A stretch of 64,000 nucleotides of DNA from CAZSBB01 sp964605235 (lineage in GTDB: Bacteria; Planctomycetota; Phycisphaerae; Phycisphaerales; Phycisphaeraceae): positions 31,972 through 95,971 of the forward strand of contig CAZSBB010000027.1 of assembly GCA_964605235.1 (NCBI GenBank), given 5' to 3'. Of the stretch, positions 27,886 through 37,028 are shown in pieces (within the stretch, counting starts at the first letter, position 1; each line of letters opens with the position of its first letter). The notes under the pieces were generated by a model. That model was not told the origin of the DNA and made no database searches. It saw nothing but the letters and a program-made list of their open reading frames with translations. The translations under genes were made by a program, and so were the position numbers.

Positions 27886-27901
27886 ATGCACACGAGTGCA
27901 T
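27886..27901. promoter_or_regulatory. LacI-type operator ATGCACACGAGTGCAT, over the LacI start site
   Basis: The arms ATGCAC and GTGCAT are perfect inverted repeats around ACGA. It ends 4 bases before the LacI ATG and covers the predicted transcription start, which suggests autorepression. It matches the core of the site at 27776-27789 at 13 of 14 positions. Confidence 0.7.
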
Positions 27902-27905
27902 TAGC

Positions 27906-28991
27906 ATGCCTACACCTGCTTCCGCCAACCCGCCCCGCATCAGTCAACGCCAGCTCGCCGAGTTGGCGCAGGTGTCCCGCACCACCGTCACCCGGGCCCT
28001 GGCGAATGACCCGCGCATCAGCGCCCACGTCACCCGCCGGATCCGCAAGCTGGCGCTGGAGCATGGTTACCGCCCCAATGCCGCCGCCCGCAGCATCGCC
28101 ACCCAGCGGACCAACTGTCTGGGCGTGGTGCTGTGCGATCGGGAGCTGGGGCATGCGAACTATGGTCGCCTGATTGCCGGGGTTGAGCGGGTCACGCGGG
28201 CGGCGGGGATGCGGCTGCAACTGTCGCTGTGCGACAGCGGGCAGCTGGCGGAGGACGAATTGCCGCCGATCTTCCGCGAAGTGGGGGTGGACGGCGTGGT
28301 GCTGCTGGGCGCGGTGACGCCGGCGCTGCTGGCGCGGCTGGAACACTGGATGATGCCGGTGGTGCTGATGGGCACCACACCCAGTTCGGCGGGCGTCGAT
28401 CAGGTCACCACCGATCCCAGCACCGCCGCCGACTGTGCCATCACACACCTGCGGCAACTCGGTCATGAGCACATCGGCATGCTGGTGGGTCCACGCCAGC
28501 GCGCGGTGCATCAGGCTTACGCCCAGGGTTTTCTCACCGCGCTGCAGGCGGCGGGACTCGACGCGCAGCGCGGCGCCCAGCACATCATCGAATGCGCCAC
28601 CCATGACGTCATAGCCGCGCTCGACGAACTGCTGACCCGCGCCCCCGAGCTGACGGCGATTTTCTGCGACACCGATCAGGCGGCGTGGCATGCGCGGCAA
28701 TGTCTGCGGGCGCGCGGGCTGACCGTGCCGGGTGACTTCAGCGTGGTGGGCGTGGGCGGTGGACGCCATGAAGCCCACTGGCCGCTGACGCTTACTTCCG
28801 TGGATGTCGGGCTCGATGAGCTCGCGCAGTCAGCAGTGGAAATGCTCATCGCGGCAGTGCGCCAGCCGCGCCCCGGCTGCCGGCGCGTGGTGGTGCAGGC
28901 GCGGCTGGTCACCGGTGACACCGCCGGTCCGCCGAACAGCGTGAAACAGGTGGGACCGCAACTTTCATCCTTCGAGGAGACCCGGACATGA
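27906..28991 (+). CDS. LacI-family transcriptional regulator (module 2)
   Basis: A 361-residue regulator with the helix-turn-helix ISQRQLAELAQVSRTTVTRALANDPRIS, the hinge segment PNAAARSIATQRTN, and a sugar-binding-protein-like domain (VGVDGVVLLGAVTPALL, HEHIGMLVGPRQRAV, FSVVGVGGG). Two matching palindromes in the upstream gap suggest that it controls itself and the divergent DUF4838 gene. Its TGA overlaps the ATG of the pseudopilin gene, the same arrangement as at 16696 and 44371. The inducer is unknown. Confidence 0.92.
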   Translation: MPTPASANPPRISQRQLAELAQVSRTTVTRALANDPRISAHVTRRIRKLALEHGYRPNAAARSIATQRTNCLGVVLCDRELGHANYGRLIAGVERVTRAAGMRLQLSLCDSGQLAEDELPPIFREVGVDGVVLLGAVTPALLARLEHWMMPVVLMGTTPSSAGVDQVTTDPSTAADCAITHLRQLGHEHIGMLVGPRQRAVHQAYAQGFLTALQAAGLDAQRGAQHIIECATHDVIAALDELLTRAPELTAIFCDTDQAAWHARQCLRARGLTVPGDFSVVGVGGGRHEAHWPLTLTSVDVGLDELAQSAVEMLIAAVRQPRPGCRRVVVQARLVTGDTAGPPNSVKQVGPQLSSFEETRT

Positions 28992-29776
28992 CCGACCAAC
29001 CCCAGCCGCTCGGATCGTCGCGCCCCGCCTTCACGCTCATTGAGCTGCTGGTGGTCATTTCCATCATCTCCCTGCTGGTCGCCATCCTGCTGCCGGCGCT
29101 GGCGCAGGCCCGCTACGCCGCCCAGAACACGCAATGCTCCACCCAGGTGCGCCAGGTCGCATTGGCGAGCTTCAGTTACTCCGCCGACAACCTGAACTAC
29201 GCCCCCGACCTGCAGTTCAGCACCGACCTGCAGAACGCCGGCTATCTCAACACCAACAAAGTGCTCTACTGCCCGGTCACGGCCGCCAGCGCTAACAACT
29301 GGACCGCCATTCGCACCCCCGGCCCCGGCTGGCACTACGCGGGCAACGTCATGATGATGGCCAATGGCTCGACCTCGCTGGGGTTGGGGCCAGCCCGGCT
29401 GGATGTGGTGATCAAGCCCTCGCTGGGCATGTTCTACTCCGACAGCTCCTGGCGCGGAGCGACCTACACCACCTACAACGATTACGTGGACATGCTCATG
29501 TTCGGCCGAACCGACGCCGCGTGGGCCAACCCGCCGCATCCCGCCGTCGCCAACAGCACCGGCCTGGTGGCGATGCGCAGCCTGAACGTCGCCTACCTCG
29601 ACGGCCACGGCGGCGGCATCAGCTACAAGGGCGACACCACCACCACCGCCGCCCGCGCCAACCGCGAGTACGCCTTCAATTTCAAACGCTACTGGGGCTT
29701 CAACGCGATCTTCCCCCCGCCCACCGCGCCCTCCGTTTCCGACGCCGGCTGGGACCGCGCCCCCTTCACCAACTGA
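28988..29776 (+). CDS. Type II-like pseudopilin (module 2, coupled to LacI)
   Basis: A 262-residue protein with leader MTDQPQPLGSSRPA then FTLIELLVVISIISLL and the helix end LPALAQARYAAQ, a standard class III prepilin start. The soluble domain has the C-terminal motif SLNVAYLDGHGGG, corresponding to the DGH motif of planctomycete DUF1559-like pseudopilins. GAGGAG precedes the ATG inside the LacI gene, and the two genes overlap as ATGA. It likely sits in the cell envelope after cleavage by prepilin peptidase. No secretion ATPase or peptidase gene is in the window. Confidence 0.87.
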   Translation: MTDQPQPLGSSRPAFTLIELLVVISIISLLVAILLPALAQARYAAQNTQCSTQVRQVALASFSYSADNLNYAPDLQFSTDLQNAGYLNTNKVLYCPVTAASANNWTAIRTPGPGWHYAGNVMMMANGSTSLGLGPARLDVVIKPSLGMFYSDSSWRGATYTTYNDYVDMLMFGRTDAAWANPPHPAVANSTGLVAMRSLNVAYLDGHGGGISYKGDTTTTAARANREYAFNFKRYWGFNAIFPPPTAPSVSDAGWDRAPFTN

Positions 29777-29848
29777 GCCACAGCGCACAACGACGCCAAC
29801 ACCGCTGCCCCAGGCGCACCGCCAACCCCGCTTGCGCCTCCGCCCCGC

Positions 29849-32800
29849 TCAAAACCGCAGCTCATACCGGTTGTTGTCCCGGTTCAGGTCCGGCGTCTGC
29901 CCTTCGGGATCCACCTCGATGATGATCGACCCGAGCGTGTTGGCGTTGATGTTCTTGAACTCCACCGCGCGGTAGCGGGGCTGGAAATCCAGCGGCGCGT
30001 CGATGCGGTCAATGACTTGTTCGCCACGCAGCACCACCTGGCCGCTGCGGCCGTCGCACACGCGCACCCGCACGTTCTCGGCGGGCTGCGTGCCCAGGTT
30101 GTAGACCTTCACCACCAGATGCTCGTCGTACACCAGGTCCACCGTGCCGGCGCCGATGGCGGCATCGGGCAGGTCGTACTGGGGCTCATGGGTTTCCAGG
30201 GCTTCAACCGTCAGCAGGCTCAGTTGCCCGGCCGGCAGCGTGAGGTTCAGACGTGAGCCGCGGGTGACATCCTGTTCGCTGGTCCAGAGCTGCTGCTCGC
30301 CCACGCCGTCGTCGTTGGCGTCGCGCTGGAGCGTGAAGCGATAGCGTCCGGGCAGCAGTCGCCACAGCCGAAACGCCATGGCGTGGTCAGCCTGCGTGAA
30401 GGGGTAGAGCTGGGCGACGAGGCGCGTGGGCAGGTTCTCACGCACCAGCACCGCCGCGTCGTTGGCGCCGCGTTCAATGCTCCAGGCGTGCTGCGGCCAG
30501 GGCGGGGACATCGACCCGCGATTGGCGGCCAATCCACCCAGCCGGGCGCGGATTAGCGCGAAGCGCGGCAAGGGGCAGCGATCGCGCGAAGGCTGCGCCG
30601 CGGTGTTCACCCAATCGTGCGAGTAGAACCAGTCCAGCACCCGCTGATCACTGGCGACCAGCCAGCGGTTGTCGCCCGAGATTTTCCAGTTGAAGTAATG
30701 CGCATCGGTGTCCCGCGCCCCCCAGTAATGCCCGATCGGCTTGGGTTCAACGAACGCCCCGCCGTAGAGCTGGCGCATCGCGTCAGTCACCGGCACATAG
30801 CAGAGCGCGTCCAGCTGCGGCTGCGGGCCATAGCGATCGATCGGTTTGGTCAGGGTCTGCGCCAACTGCTCGAGCCGCGCCGGGTAGCTCAGTTCCGCCA
30901 TGGCGGCGTGGCCGTGCAGGGCATTGACGAAGCCATGGCCCCGATGGTACGCCAGACCTTGCGGGTGGCGGTTGTACCAGACGAGATAAGCCGCCGGCAC
31001 CAGCGGATCAGCGCGATGGCCCGCCATTTTCGGATCCAGCAGGTTGCGCATGGTCCACACTTCGTTGAGGCTGTAGTACTCGCTCTGGGGAATGTAAACG
31101 CCCGCGCTGTTTCGCTGCAGCCACGGCTCGAGATGGCTGGCGGCGGTGAGGATGCGATTGACCACCACCGGGTCGCCGTAGTCGATCAGCAGACGCATCG
31201 CCTGGATGCCGCTGCCTTCCTCGTAGTAATGACAGGCGTCCTGCACATATCGGCCGACGCCCTGCTCATCCAGATGCAGCCAATTGCCGTCGCACAGCTT
31301 GCGGATGGCTTGCTTGATCCGGCCCTCGTCGTCAAGCGCCAGCGCCATGCCCAACCAGTTTTCGACATGAATGGTGTCGTCATTCCACACGCCGCCCATT
31401 TCGCCGTTGGCCAGTTGCCAGTGGTCGATGCGCCAGTGCGTCAGCCGGCGATGCTCGCGCAGGTTCTGCATCTGGCTGAACGCCCAGTCCGGCGCGCCGG
31501 TGTCGTTCTGCACTTCCGGGCGCACCAGCGGCGGGACGTCCTGGCCTTCAAACCAGATGGGCTTGTCCACCCGCTCGTACATCTGACGGAACTCCAGCCG
31601 CTGAGGCGCGAACTTCGCCAGCCAGGTCATCGCCGCCACCAGCGCTTTGTCGCGGTAGGCGTGACCTTCCATCACGGTGGAGTAGGTTTGCCGCATGAAT
31701 TCCACCTGATCGTCGGCAGCGGCGGGCAAGGCTTTTTCCAGCGTGGTGCTCAGTCCCTGAATCGTGCAGCCACCGGCGCCCAGGTGGAAAGTTGCCGGCG
31801 CGCCGACCACCACCGCCACGCCCAGCGGCGTGCCGGGGACGTCGATCATTTCCTTCTTGTTGGGCACCCGGCGCGCGGGCAGGTTGATCACCGGCCGACC
31901 TTCCAGCACCACCACGTATTGCTGTGGCCCGGTCGCCCCGGCGCGCGGCTCGAGCAGCACATCGCCGATGAGCCAATCACGCATGCCGTTGACCGGCTCC
32001 TTGATCGTCACCCGCACCGGTGTCGGCTCCGTGAGTGGTTCCACCACCAGCGTCACCGCCACGCCCGTGAGCGCCTGGGCATCCGTGGGAAATTCCGTCA
32101 CCGCCTGAAAACCGCCGAACGCCGGCGCTGCGTGTTTCACTGCCTCACCCGCAGCGCTCTGCGCCACGGCAAAGCGGCGCCAGCGCGTGGTGGTCTGCCC
32201 GATGAGCACCTGACTCGTCTCGCACTCGGGCAGCGCGTCAACGGCGTTGAAGGTCAGCTTCGGGGCGGCGGTGTTGAGCTGACCTGCCGGCGTGGCGCGA
32301 TAGAAGTCCACCTGTCCCACCATGCCAACTTCGCGCGTCAGCACCATGCGGTCGGCTTCCACCATCTGATTCAATTGATGATGCCAGACCTGCGCGTGCG
32401 CGGTGCCAATCTGCAGCAGCGGCGTTTCGCTGATGGTCGCCGGCAGTTCCCCCATGAAGCTCATACCCAGTTGGGAACCCAGCGTCGCCGGGTCGGCCGC
32501 ACTGGGCACGCTGACCGCCGCCTTCGCCGCCCGCAGTTCGCCGGTGAATGGCCGCTGCAGGAACAGGCGCACGCGGTCGAAGCGCGAACCCGGCTCCAGC
32601 AGCAGGTCAAGGCGCTTGCCGCACAGCGTCGCGCTGTACATGTCGTCGGGCCAGGTCGAGAACATCAAGCCTTCAAACACCTGGGCGTACGCCCGCTTGC
32701 TGTCGATGGCGCCCACGAAGCGGGCGAATTGCAGCGCCACGCCCGCCCCTGCCGCCACGCGCGGCAACTGCGCCAATTCGTCGGCGGTCCAGCCATACGC

Positions 32801-33472
32801 TTGCTGATCCAGCTTCACCCGCGCCGCGGGCTCGCCATCGAGCGCCGGCGCGGGGCCGGTGGGTTTCTGACCTTTGGCGAGCTGCGCGAGCTGGGCGTCG
32901 GCGAGCACCTCAGCAAAGACGTACACCTCATCCACCGTCCCCGCCAGCGATAAGGTTTCGGGAAAGTTGTTCCAATGCCAGGCGTAGCTGCCCCAGTTGC
33001 TGGCGACGAGTTGCCCATCCTCGTAGACCTTCACGCCGCGCTGCCGATCCCAACTGACCGCCAGATGATGCCAGGTGTTCGCCTGCCAGCGGCCGAAGAT
33101 GCTGGGCAGTTTCAGCGGGGGAGCATACCGGCCCACGTCATAGAAGTTGAGCACGAAATCTTCCAGGCGGACATCAAAGCCCAGCACCATCCCCCAGTAG
33201 CCCCCGCCGCGCATGCTGTTGACGCCGGCAAAGCGGTTCCATTCGCTGACCTGCGGCTCGTTGTCCTGCCAGCGGAAGAACGCCAGCGTGCCGCGTTCCA
33301 GGTCGATGACGCCGCGCGCGTCCAGGCCGCGCACCGGGCCGGCTTTGCCCACCACGCCCTCGACTTTGCCGTCGTCCACGCCGTTGTAGTAGACCGGCGT
33401 CACGTCCTGTCCGCGCGCGGCCACCGTCGCCGTCAGCAGCAGACTCAGACCCAGGATGGTCCAGCGCGTCAT
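29849..33472 (-). CDS. Large secreted protein with N-terminal LamG domain
   Basis: A 1207-residue protein with a signal peptide (MTRWTILGLSLLLTATVAARG) and AAGGAG 8 bases before its ATG. Residues 45-210 look like a concanavalin A/LamG domain (GTLAFFRWQDNE, TWHHLAVSWDRQRGVKVYEDG, GTVDEVYVFAEVL). A beta-rich middle follows, then from about residue 650 to 1000 a helical region with aromatic motifs (HWQLANGEMGGVWNDD) as in alpha/alpha-toroid lyases. Near 1120-1200 is a CARDB-like beta domain (VDLVYDEHLVVKVYNLGTQP). The multidomain plan suggests an extracellular polysaccharide-binding or -cleaving protein. No catalytic family was recognised. It converges with the module 2 pseudopilin gene. Confidence 0.7.
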   Translation of the reverse strand: MTRWTILGLSLLLTATVAARGQDVTPVYYNGVDDGKVEGVVGKAGPVRGLDARGVIDLERGTLAFFRWQDNEPQVSEWNRFAGVNSMRGGGYWGMVLGFDVRLEDFVLNFYDVGRYAPPLKLPSIFGRWQANTWHHLAVSWDRQRGVKVYEDGQLVASNWGSYAWHWNNFPETLSLAGTVDEVYVFAEVLADAQLAQLAKGQKPTGPAPALDGEPAARVKLDQQAYGWTADELAQLPRVAAGAGVALQFARFVGAIDSKRAYAQVFEGLMFSTWPDDMYSATLCGKRLDLLLEPGSRFDRVRLFLQRPFTGELRAAKAAVSVPSAADPATLGSQLGMSFMGELPATISETPLLQIGTAHAQVWHHQLNQMVEADRMVLTREVGMVGQVDFYRATPAGQLNTAAPKLTFNAVDALPECETSQVLIGQTTTRWRRFAVAQSAAGEAVKHAAPAFGGFQAVTEFPTDAQALTGVAVTLVVEPLTEPTPVRVTIKEPVNGMRDWLIGDVLLEPRAGATGPQQYVVVLEGRPVINLPARRVPNKKEMIDVPGTPLGVAVVVGAPATFHLGAGGCTIQGLSTTLEKALPAAADDQVEFMRQTYSTVMEGHAYRDKALVAAMTWLAKFAPQRLEFRQMYERVDKPIWFEGQDVPPLVRPEVQNDTGAPDWAFSQMQNLREHRRLTHWRIDHWQLANGEMGGVWNDDTIHVENWLGMALALDDEGRIKQAIRKLCDGNWLHLDEQGVGRYVQDACHYYEEGSGIQAMRLLIDYGDPVVVNRILTAASHLEPWLQRNSAGVYIPQSEYYSLNEVWTMRNLLDPKMAGHRADPLVPAAYLVWYNRHPQGLAYHRGHGFVNALHGHAAMAELSYPARLEQLAQTLTKPIDRYGPQPQLDALCYVPVTDAMRQLYGGAFVEPKPIGHYWGARDTDAHYFNWKISGDNRWLVASDQRVLDWFYSHDWVNTAAQPSRDRCPLPRFALIRARLGGLAANRGSMSPPWPQHAWSIERGANDAAVLVRENLPTRLVAQLYPFTQADHAMAFRLWRLLPGRYRFTLQRDANDDGVGEQQLWTSEQDVTRGSRLNLTLPAGQLSLLTVEALETHEPQYDLPDAAIGAGTVDLVYDEHLVVKVYNLGTQPAENVRVRVCDGRSGQVVLRGEQVIDRIDAPLDFQPRYRAVEFKNINANTLGSIIIEVDPEGQTPDLNRDNNRYELRF

Positions 33473-33487
33473 GAGGATGTCTCCTTG

Positions 33488-33538
33488 CGTGATCCACAGG
33501 AATGGAGCGCGTTAACCGCAGCGCTGAGGTGGATCACG
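33488..33538. promoter_or_regulatory. Leader hairpin upstream of the LamG gene
   Basis: CGTGATCCAC at 33488-33497 and GTGGATCACG at 33529-33538 are perfect 10-bp inverted repeats; an inner 5-bp pair AGCGC/GCGCT encloses GTTAACCGCA. It ends 16 bases before the LamG start codon, so it could be a 5' leader structure, an operator or a stabilising hairpin. It has no T-run and is not a normal terminator. Confidence 0.45.
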
Positions 33539-33610
33539 ACTAACCAACTTAACACTGCATTCCCGCCAGGTGTTACAGGATCAGCACGACAACTGGAAAA
33601 GGTCCGCCGA

Positions 33611-35461
33611 TCAGGGAGACGCCAGCAGACGCCAGGCGTGCTCCAGATTCGCCCGGGCGTCGGCATGCTGCGGATCCAATTCCAGCACCCGCGCGAAGCA
33701 TCCAGCCGCCGCGCGAATGTCGCCCTGCTGGGCGTACGCCAGGCCCAGGTAGAACGCCGTCTGAGCCTGCCGGGGCTGGAGCGTCTGCGCGGTGCGCAGG
33801 CAGGAAATCGCCTCGGCAAACCGCTCCTGGCGATACAACAGCACGCCCAGGTTGAACCACGCCAAGCCATACGCCGGCCGCGCCGTCACGGCGTTGCGAT
33901 AGTGCGCTTCGGCGGCGGCCAACTGGCCGGTGTGAAAAAGCAGCACCGCCAGATTGTGCTCCGCGCTGGCGAAGCCCGGCCGCAGCTCCGTCGCGCGCCG
34001 GTAGGCGGCGATCGCCGCATCCGTCTGACCACGTCGCTGTTCGAGCTGACCCCGGTTGTACCACGCGCTGGCGAGCCGCGGCTCCAGCGCCAGTGCCTGC
34101 TCGATCTCGCCTTGCGCGCCGGCAAGGTCCCCGGCGTCCAGCAGGTGCACCGCCAATGCGTCATGCGCCAAAGCATGACGCGGCTGGGCGGCCAGCACGG
34201 ACCGCCAAAGCGCGATCCCCGATTGATACACCGCCAGATGCCGCCACGCCATGCACCCCGCGCCCAGCGCCAGCAACAGCGGCAACGCCAGCACGGCGAC
34301 CCTGCGCCATGGCCGCGTCAACTGCCACCAACCACCGGCCGCCAAACCCAGCAGCAGCGCCAAGGGCAGATACATGCGCCGCTCGGCCGCCAGTTCCGTC
34401 ACCACCGGAAACACCGATGAACTGGGCGCGAGCACCAGAAAGCAAACGCCCGGCGCCAGCGCCCACAACCGCCGCCGCCAGCAGCCCCAGCTCGTTAGCG
34501 CCAGCAACAACAGGATGCCCAGCCCGGGGAGCGCATAGTCCGACCACTGCGTCGCGGTGGGCCACGCATAGCTGAACACCAGCGGACTGGGCCACACCAC
34601 CAGCCGCAGGTAATGCCACAGCACGCCCGCCTGCGTGGTCAGGTATTCCCAGCGCGACAGACCCAGGTCCGCGCCCACCGACTCCCCGCGCGGCGCGGTG
34701 AGCACCAGCACCGCCAGCGCTGCCCAGCCCAGCGCCAACGCGACGTACAACCGCCCGCGTTTGGCCAGCATTTCCCGCAGCGGCAAACCCATCAGCACGT
34801 AATCCAACAGCACCACCGCCAGCGGCGCGGTGACCATCACTTCCTTGCTGAGCATGCCCAGCAGGTTGGCGCCGCCCGCAGCCACCACGCAGCCCCAGCT
34901 CGCCGTCTGCCATTGCTCCGCGCGCTTTCGCGGCAGCGCCAGCAGCAGCGTCAGCAGATAGAACAGCGTGACCAGCAGTTCGCCGCGCTGCACGATGTAC
35001 GCCACCGGCTGGGTCGCCAGCGGATGCACCGCCCACAGCAACGCGGCGGTCCAGGCGGCCAGCGCGGGATCACGCAGCGCCGCGCCGGGCCCCCGTTGCA
35101 GCACGCGCGTCAGCAGCGCCCACCAGAGCAGAACATTGAGCAGATGCAGCGTCACATTGACCGCGTGGTAGCCGCGCACCGCCAGGCCGCCCACGGCATA
35201 GTTGAGCGCCAGACTCAGCGCCAGCACCGGTCGGCCGGCGCTGGTCGTCTCCGGTTCCGACCACAGGTGCGCGTCGGGAGGCCAGAGCGTCTTGAGCCGA
35301 TCGTTGAGCGTGATGGCGTAAACGTCATCCCAGACCATGGGCCCCACCAGCCCGCGCGGCACGTACACCAGCAACACCGCCAGCAACAGCAGCAGCGCCC
35401 CCAGCGCCGGCGTCCAGCGTCGCCTGCCGTCCGGACCTGGGCAGTTAACCCCTTCGCTCAT
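33611..35461 (-). CDS. TMTC/glycosyltransferase-C-like membrane protein with TPR repeats
   Basis: A 616-residue protein. The first 380 residues hold about nine hydrophobic segments and a luminal-type loop (FVWDDVYAI-like MVWDDVYAITLNDR, HAVNVTLHLLNVLLWW) seen in the TMTC/Pmt-like glycosyltransferase-C group. The last 230 residues are at least five TPR units (ASAWYNRGQLEQRRGQTDAA, GLAWFNLGVLLYRQERFAEA, QTAFYLGLAYAQQGDI). Members are thought to transfer sugars from lipid carriers to proteins; here that is inference. Its start overlaps the end of the ABC ATPase gene by 17 bases. Confidence 0.72.
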   Translation of the reverse strand: MSEGVNCPGPDGRRRWTPALGALLLLLAVLLVYVPRGLVGPMVWDDVYAITLNDRLKTLWPPDAHLWSEPETTSAGRPVLALSLALNYAVGGLAVRGYHAVNVTLHLLNVLLWWALLTRVLQRGPGAALRDPALAAWTAALLWAVHPLATQPVAYIVQRGELLVTLFYLLTLLLALPRKRAEQWQTASWGCVVAAGGANLLGMLSKEVMVTAPLAVVLLDYVLMGLPLREMLAKRGRLYVALALGWAALAVLVLTAPRGESVGADLGLSRWEYLTTQAGVLWHYLRLVVWPSPLVFSYAWPTATQWSDYALPGLGILLLLALTSWGCWRRRLWALAPGVCFLVLAPSSSVFPVVTELAAERRMYLPLALLLGLAAGGWWQLTRPWRRVAVLALPLLLALGAGCMAWRHLAVYQSGIALWRSVLAAQPRHALAHDALAVHLLDAGDLAGAQGEIEQALALEPRLASAWYNRGQLEQRRGQTDAAIAAYRRATELRPGFASAEHNLAVLLFHTGQLAAAEAHYRNAVTARPAYGLAWFNLGVLLYRQERFAEAISCLRTAQTLQPRQAQTAFYLGLAYAQQGDIRAAAGCFARVLELDPQHADARANLEHAWRLLASP

Positions 35462-36959
35462 TGGCCTGCTCCACCCCCGCCATCAGCCGCAGCACCGCCG
35501 ATTCGCTGAATTGTTCGCGCGCGACTTCACCCACCAGCCGTCCGTGACGCATGACGGCCAGGCGCGTGCACAGGCTCAGGAGTTCGGGCAGATCGCTGCT
35601 GACCATCAGCACCGCGGCGCCTTGGCGCGCCAGTTCGTCGAGCAGCTCATGCACCGCCGCTTTGGCGCCCACGTCGATGCCGCGCGTCGGCTCGTCGACG
35701 ATGAGCACCTTCGGCGCCCGCGCCAACCAGCGCGCCAGCACGACTTTCTGTTGATTGCCGCCGGACAGCGCCCCCACGGCGGTTTCCACGCTGGGGGTGC
35801 GCACCGCCAGTTGGGCGCAGGCGGCGGCGGCGGCATGACGTTCGGGCGCGCGGCGGAGCAGGCCGGCGCGGGTGAACTGTCGCAGCGACGCCAGGGCGTA
35901 ATTTTCGCGCACGCTGTGGGCGAGGATCAACCCCTGCCGCTTGCGGTCTTCGGGCGCCAGCGCCACGCCGGCGTGCATGGCGGCGCGGGGGTTGCCCAGG
36001 GGGAGCGTCTGGTCATCAACGCTGACGTGGCCGGTGGCGTTGCGGTCGAGGCCGAAGAGCGCCTGGGCGACTTCGCTGCGGCCGGCGCCGACGAGTCCCG
36101 CCAGGCCGAGGATTTCGCCGCGCTTCACCTGCAGGTTGACGCCGGCGAAGCGGCCGGGGCTGGCGAGGTCGCGGACGACCAGGCGCGGGGCGCCGGCAGG
36201 TTGTTCGAGATGGCGCGGCTGGCGTTGCTCGAGCTGGCGGCCGGTCATCAGTTCCACCAGTCGCTGGCTGGTGACTGCGGCGATCGGCAGCGTTTGCACT
36301 TGTCGTCCGTCGCGCAGCACGGTGACATGCTGGCACAGCGTCAGCACTTCCGCCAGGCGATGGGAGACGTAGACCATCGTGACGCCGCGTTGGCCGAGCG
36401 TGCGCATCACGGCAAAAAGCCGCTGACTTTCCGCATCGGAGAGGGAACTGGTGGGTTCGTCGAAAATGATGAGCTCCGCCTGGGCGCCCACGGCGGCGGC
36501 GATCTGGACCATCTGCTCCTGGGCGGTGCTGAGTTGGCGCATGGGCGTGGCGACGTCGAGCGTGACGCCGATGGCGCTGAGCATGGCGCGGGCGCGGGCG
36601 TGCATCACGCCGCGGCGGAGGAAGGTTCCCCAGCGGGTGGGCCAGGCGCCCAGGCAGAGATTTTCCGCGATGGACAGGTCGGGGCAGAACGCCAGTTCCT
36701 GATGGACGACGGCGATGCCGTGGCGGCGGGCGACGGCGGGCGAAGTCAGCCGGACGGGTTGCCCGCGCAGGCGGATTTCCCCGGCATCGGGCTGATGGAT
36801 GCCGGCCAGGATTTTGCCCAGCGTGCTTTTGCCCGCGCCGTTTTCGCCGACCAGGGCGTGACAGGAGCCGGCGGCGATCGACAGCGACACGTCCGCCAGC
36901 GCGGTGACGCCGGCGAAAACTTTGCTGATCTGGCGCAGTTCGACATGCGGGTCAGTCAT
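35445..36959 (-). CDS. MglA/RbsA-type sugar ABC transporter ATPase
   Basis: A 504-residue tandem ATPase. Half 1 has Walker A GENGAGKST at residues 38-46 and Walker B ELIIFDEPTSSLSD. Half 2 has the degenerate GLVGAGRS loop and the signature LSGGNQQKVVLARWL with VLIVDEPTRGIDVG. This is the layout of the ATPases for ribose, galactose and similar sugars. In most genomes it is next to a permease and a binding protein; neither is here, so it must use partners elsewhere. It overlaps the TMTC-like gene, which is unusual. A terminator lies just upstream, ending the preceding transcript. Confidence 0.92.
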   Translation of the reverse strand: MTDPHVELRQISKVFAGVTALADVSLSIAAGSCHALVGENGAGKSTLGKILAGIHQPDAGEIRLRGQPVRLTSPAVARRHGIAVVHQELAFCPDLSIAENLCLGAWPTRWGTFLRRGVMHARARAMLSAIGVTLDVATPMRQLSTAQEQMVQIAAAVGAQAELIIFDEPTSSLSDAESQRLFAVMRTLGQRGVTMVYVSHRLAEVLTLCQHVTVLRDGRQVQTLPIAAVTSQRLVELMTGRQLEQRQPRHLEQPAGAPRLVVRDLASPGRFAGVNLQVKRGEILGLAGLVGAGRSEVAQALFGLDRNATGHVSVDDQTLPLGNPRAAMHAGVALAPEDRKRQGLILAHSVRENYALASLRQFTRAGLLRRAPERHAAAAACAQLAVRTPSVETAVGALSGGNQQKVVLARWLARAPKVLIVDEPTRGIDVGAKAAVHELLDELARQGAAVLMVSSDLPELLSLCTRLAVMRHGRLVGEVAREQFSESAVLRLMAGVEQANERRG

Positions 36960-36989
36960 GCGCCGGCATTTTACGGGCGGTCGAGGCGC

Positions 36990-37028
36990 ACCAAAAGCAA
37001 AACCCCGGCCAACGTTGGCCGGGGCTTG
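36990..37028 (-). terminator. Intrinsic terminator (minus strand)
   Basis: The perfect 22-bp palindrome at 37003-37024 (core CCGGCCAACGTTGGCCGG) is followed on the minus strand by TTTTGCTTTT. It stops leftward transcription just before the MglA-type ATPase gene starts at 36959. Confidence 0.7.

Noticed and set aside
30617..32953. 778-codon open frame on the plus strand
   Set aside because: Antisense to the LamG gene; Arg/His-rich without motifs.
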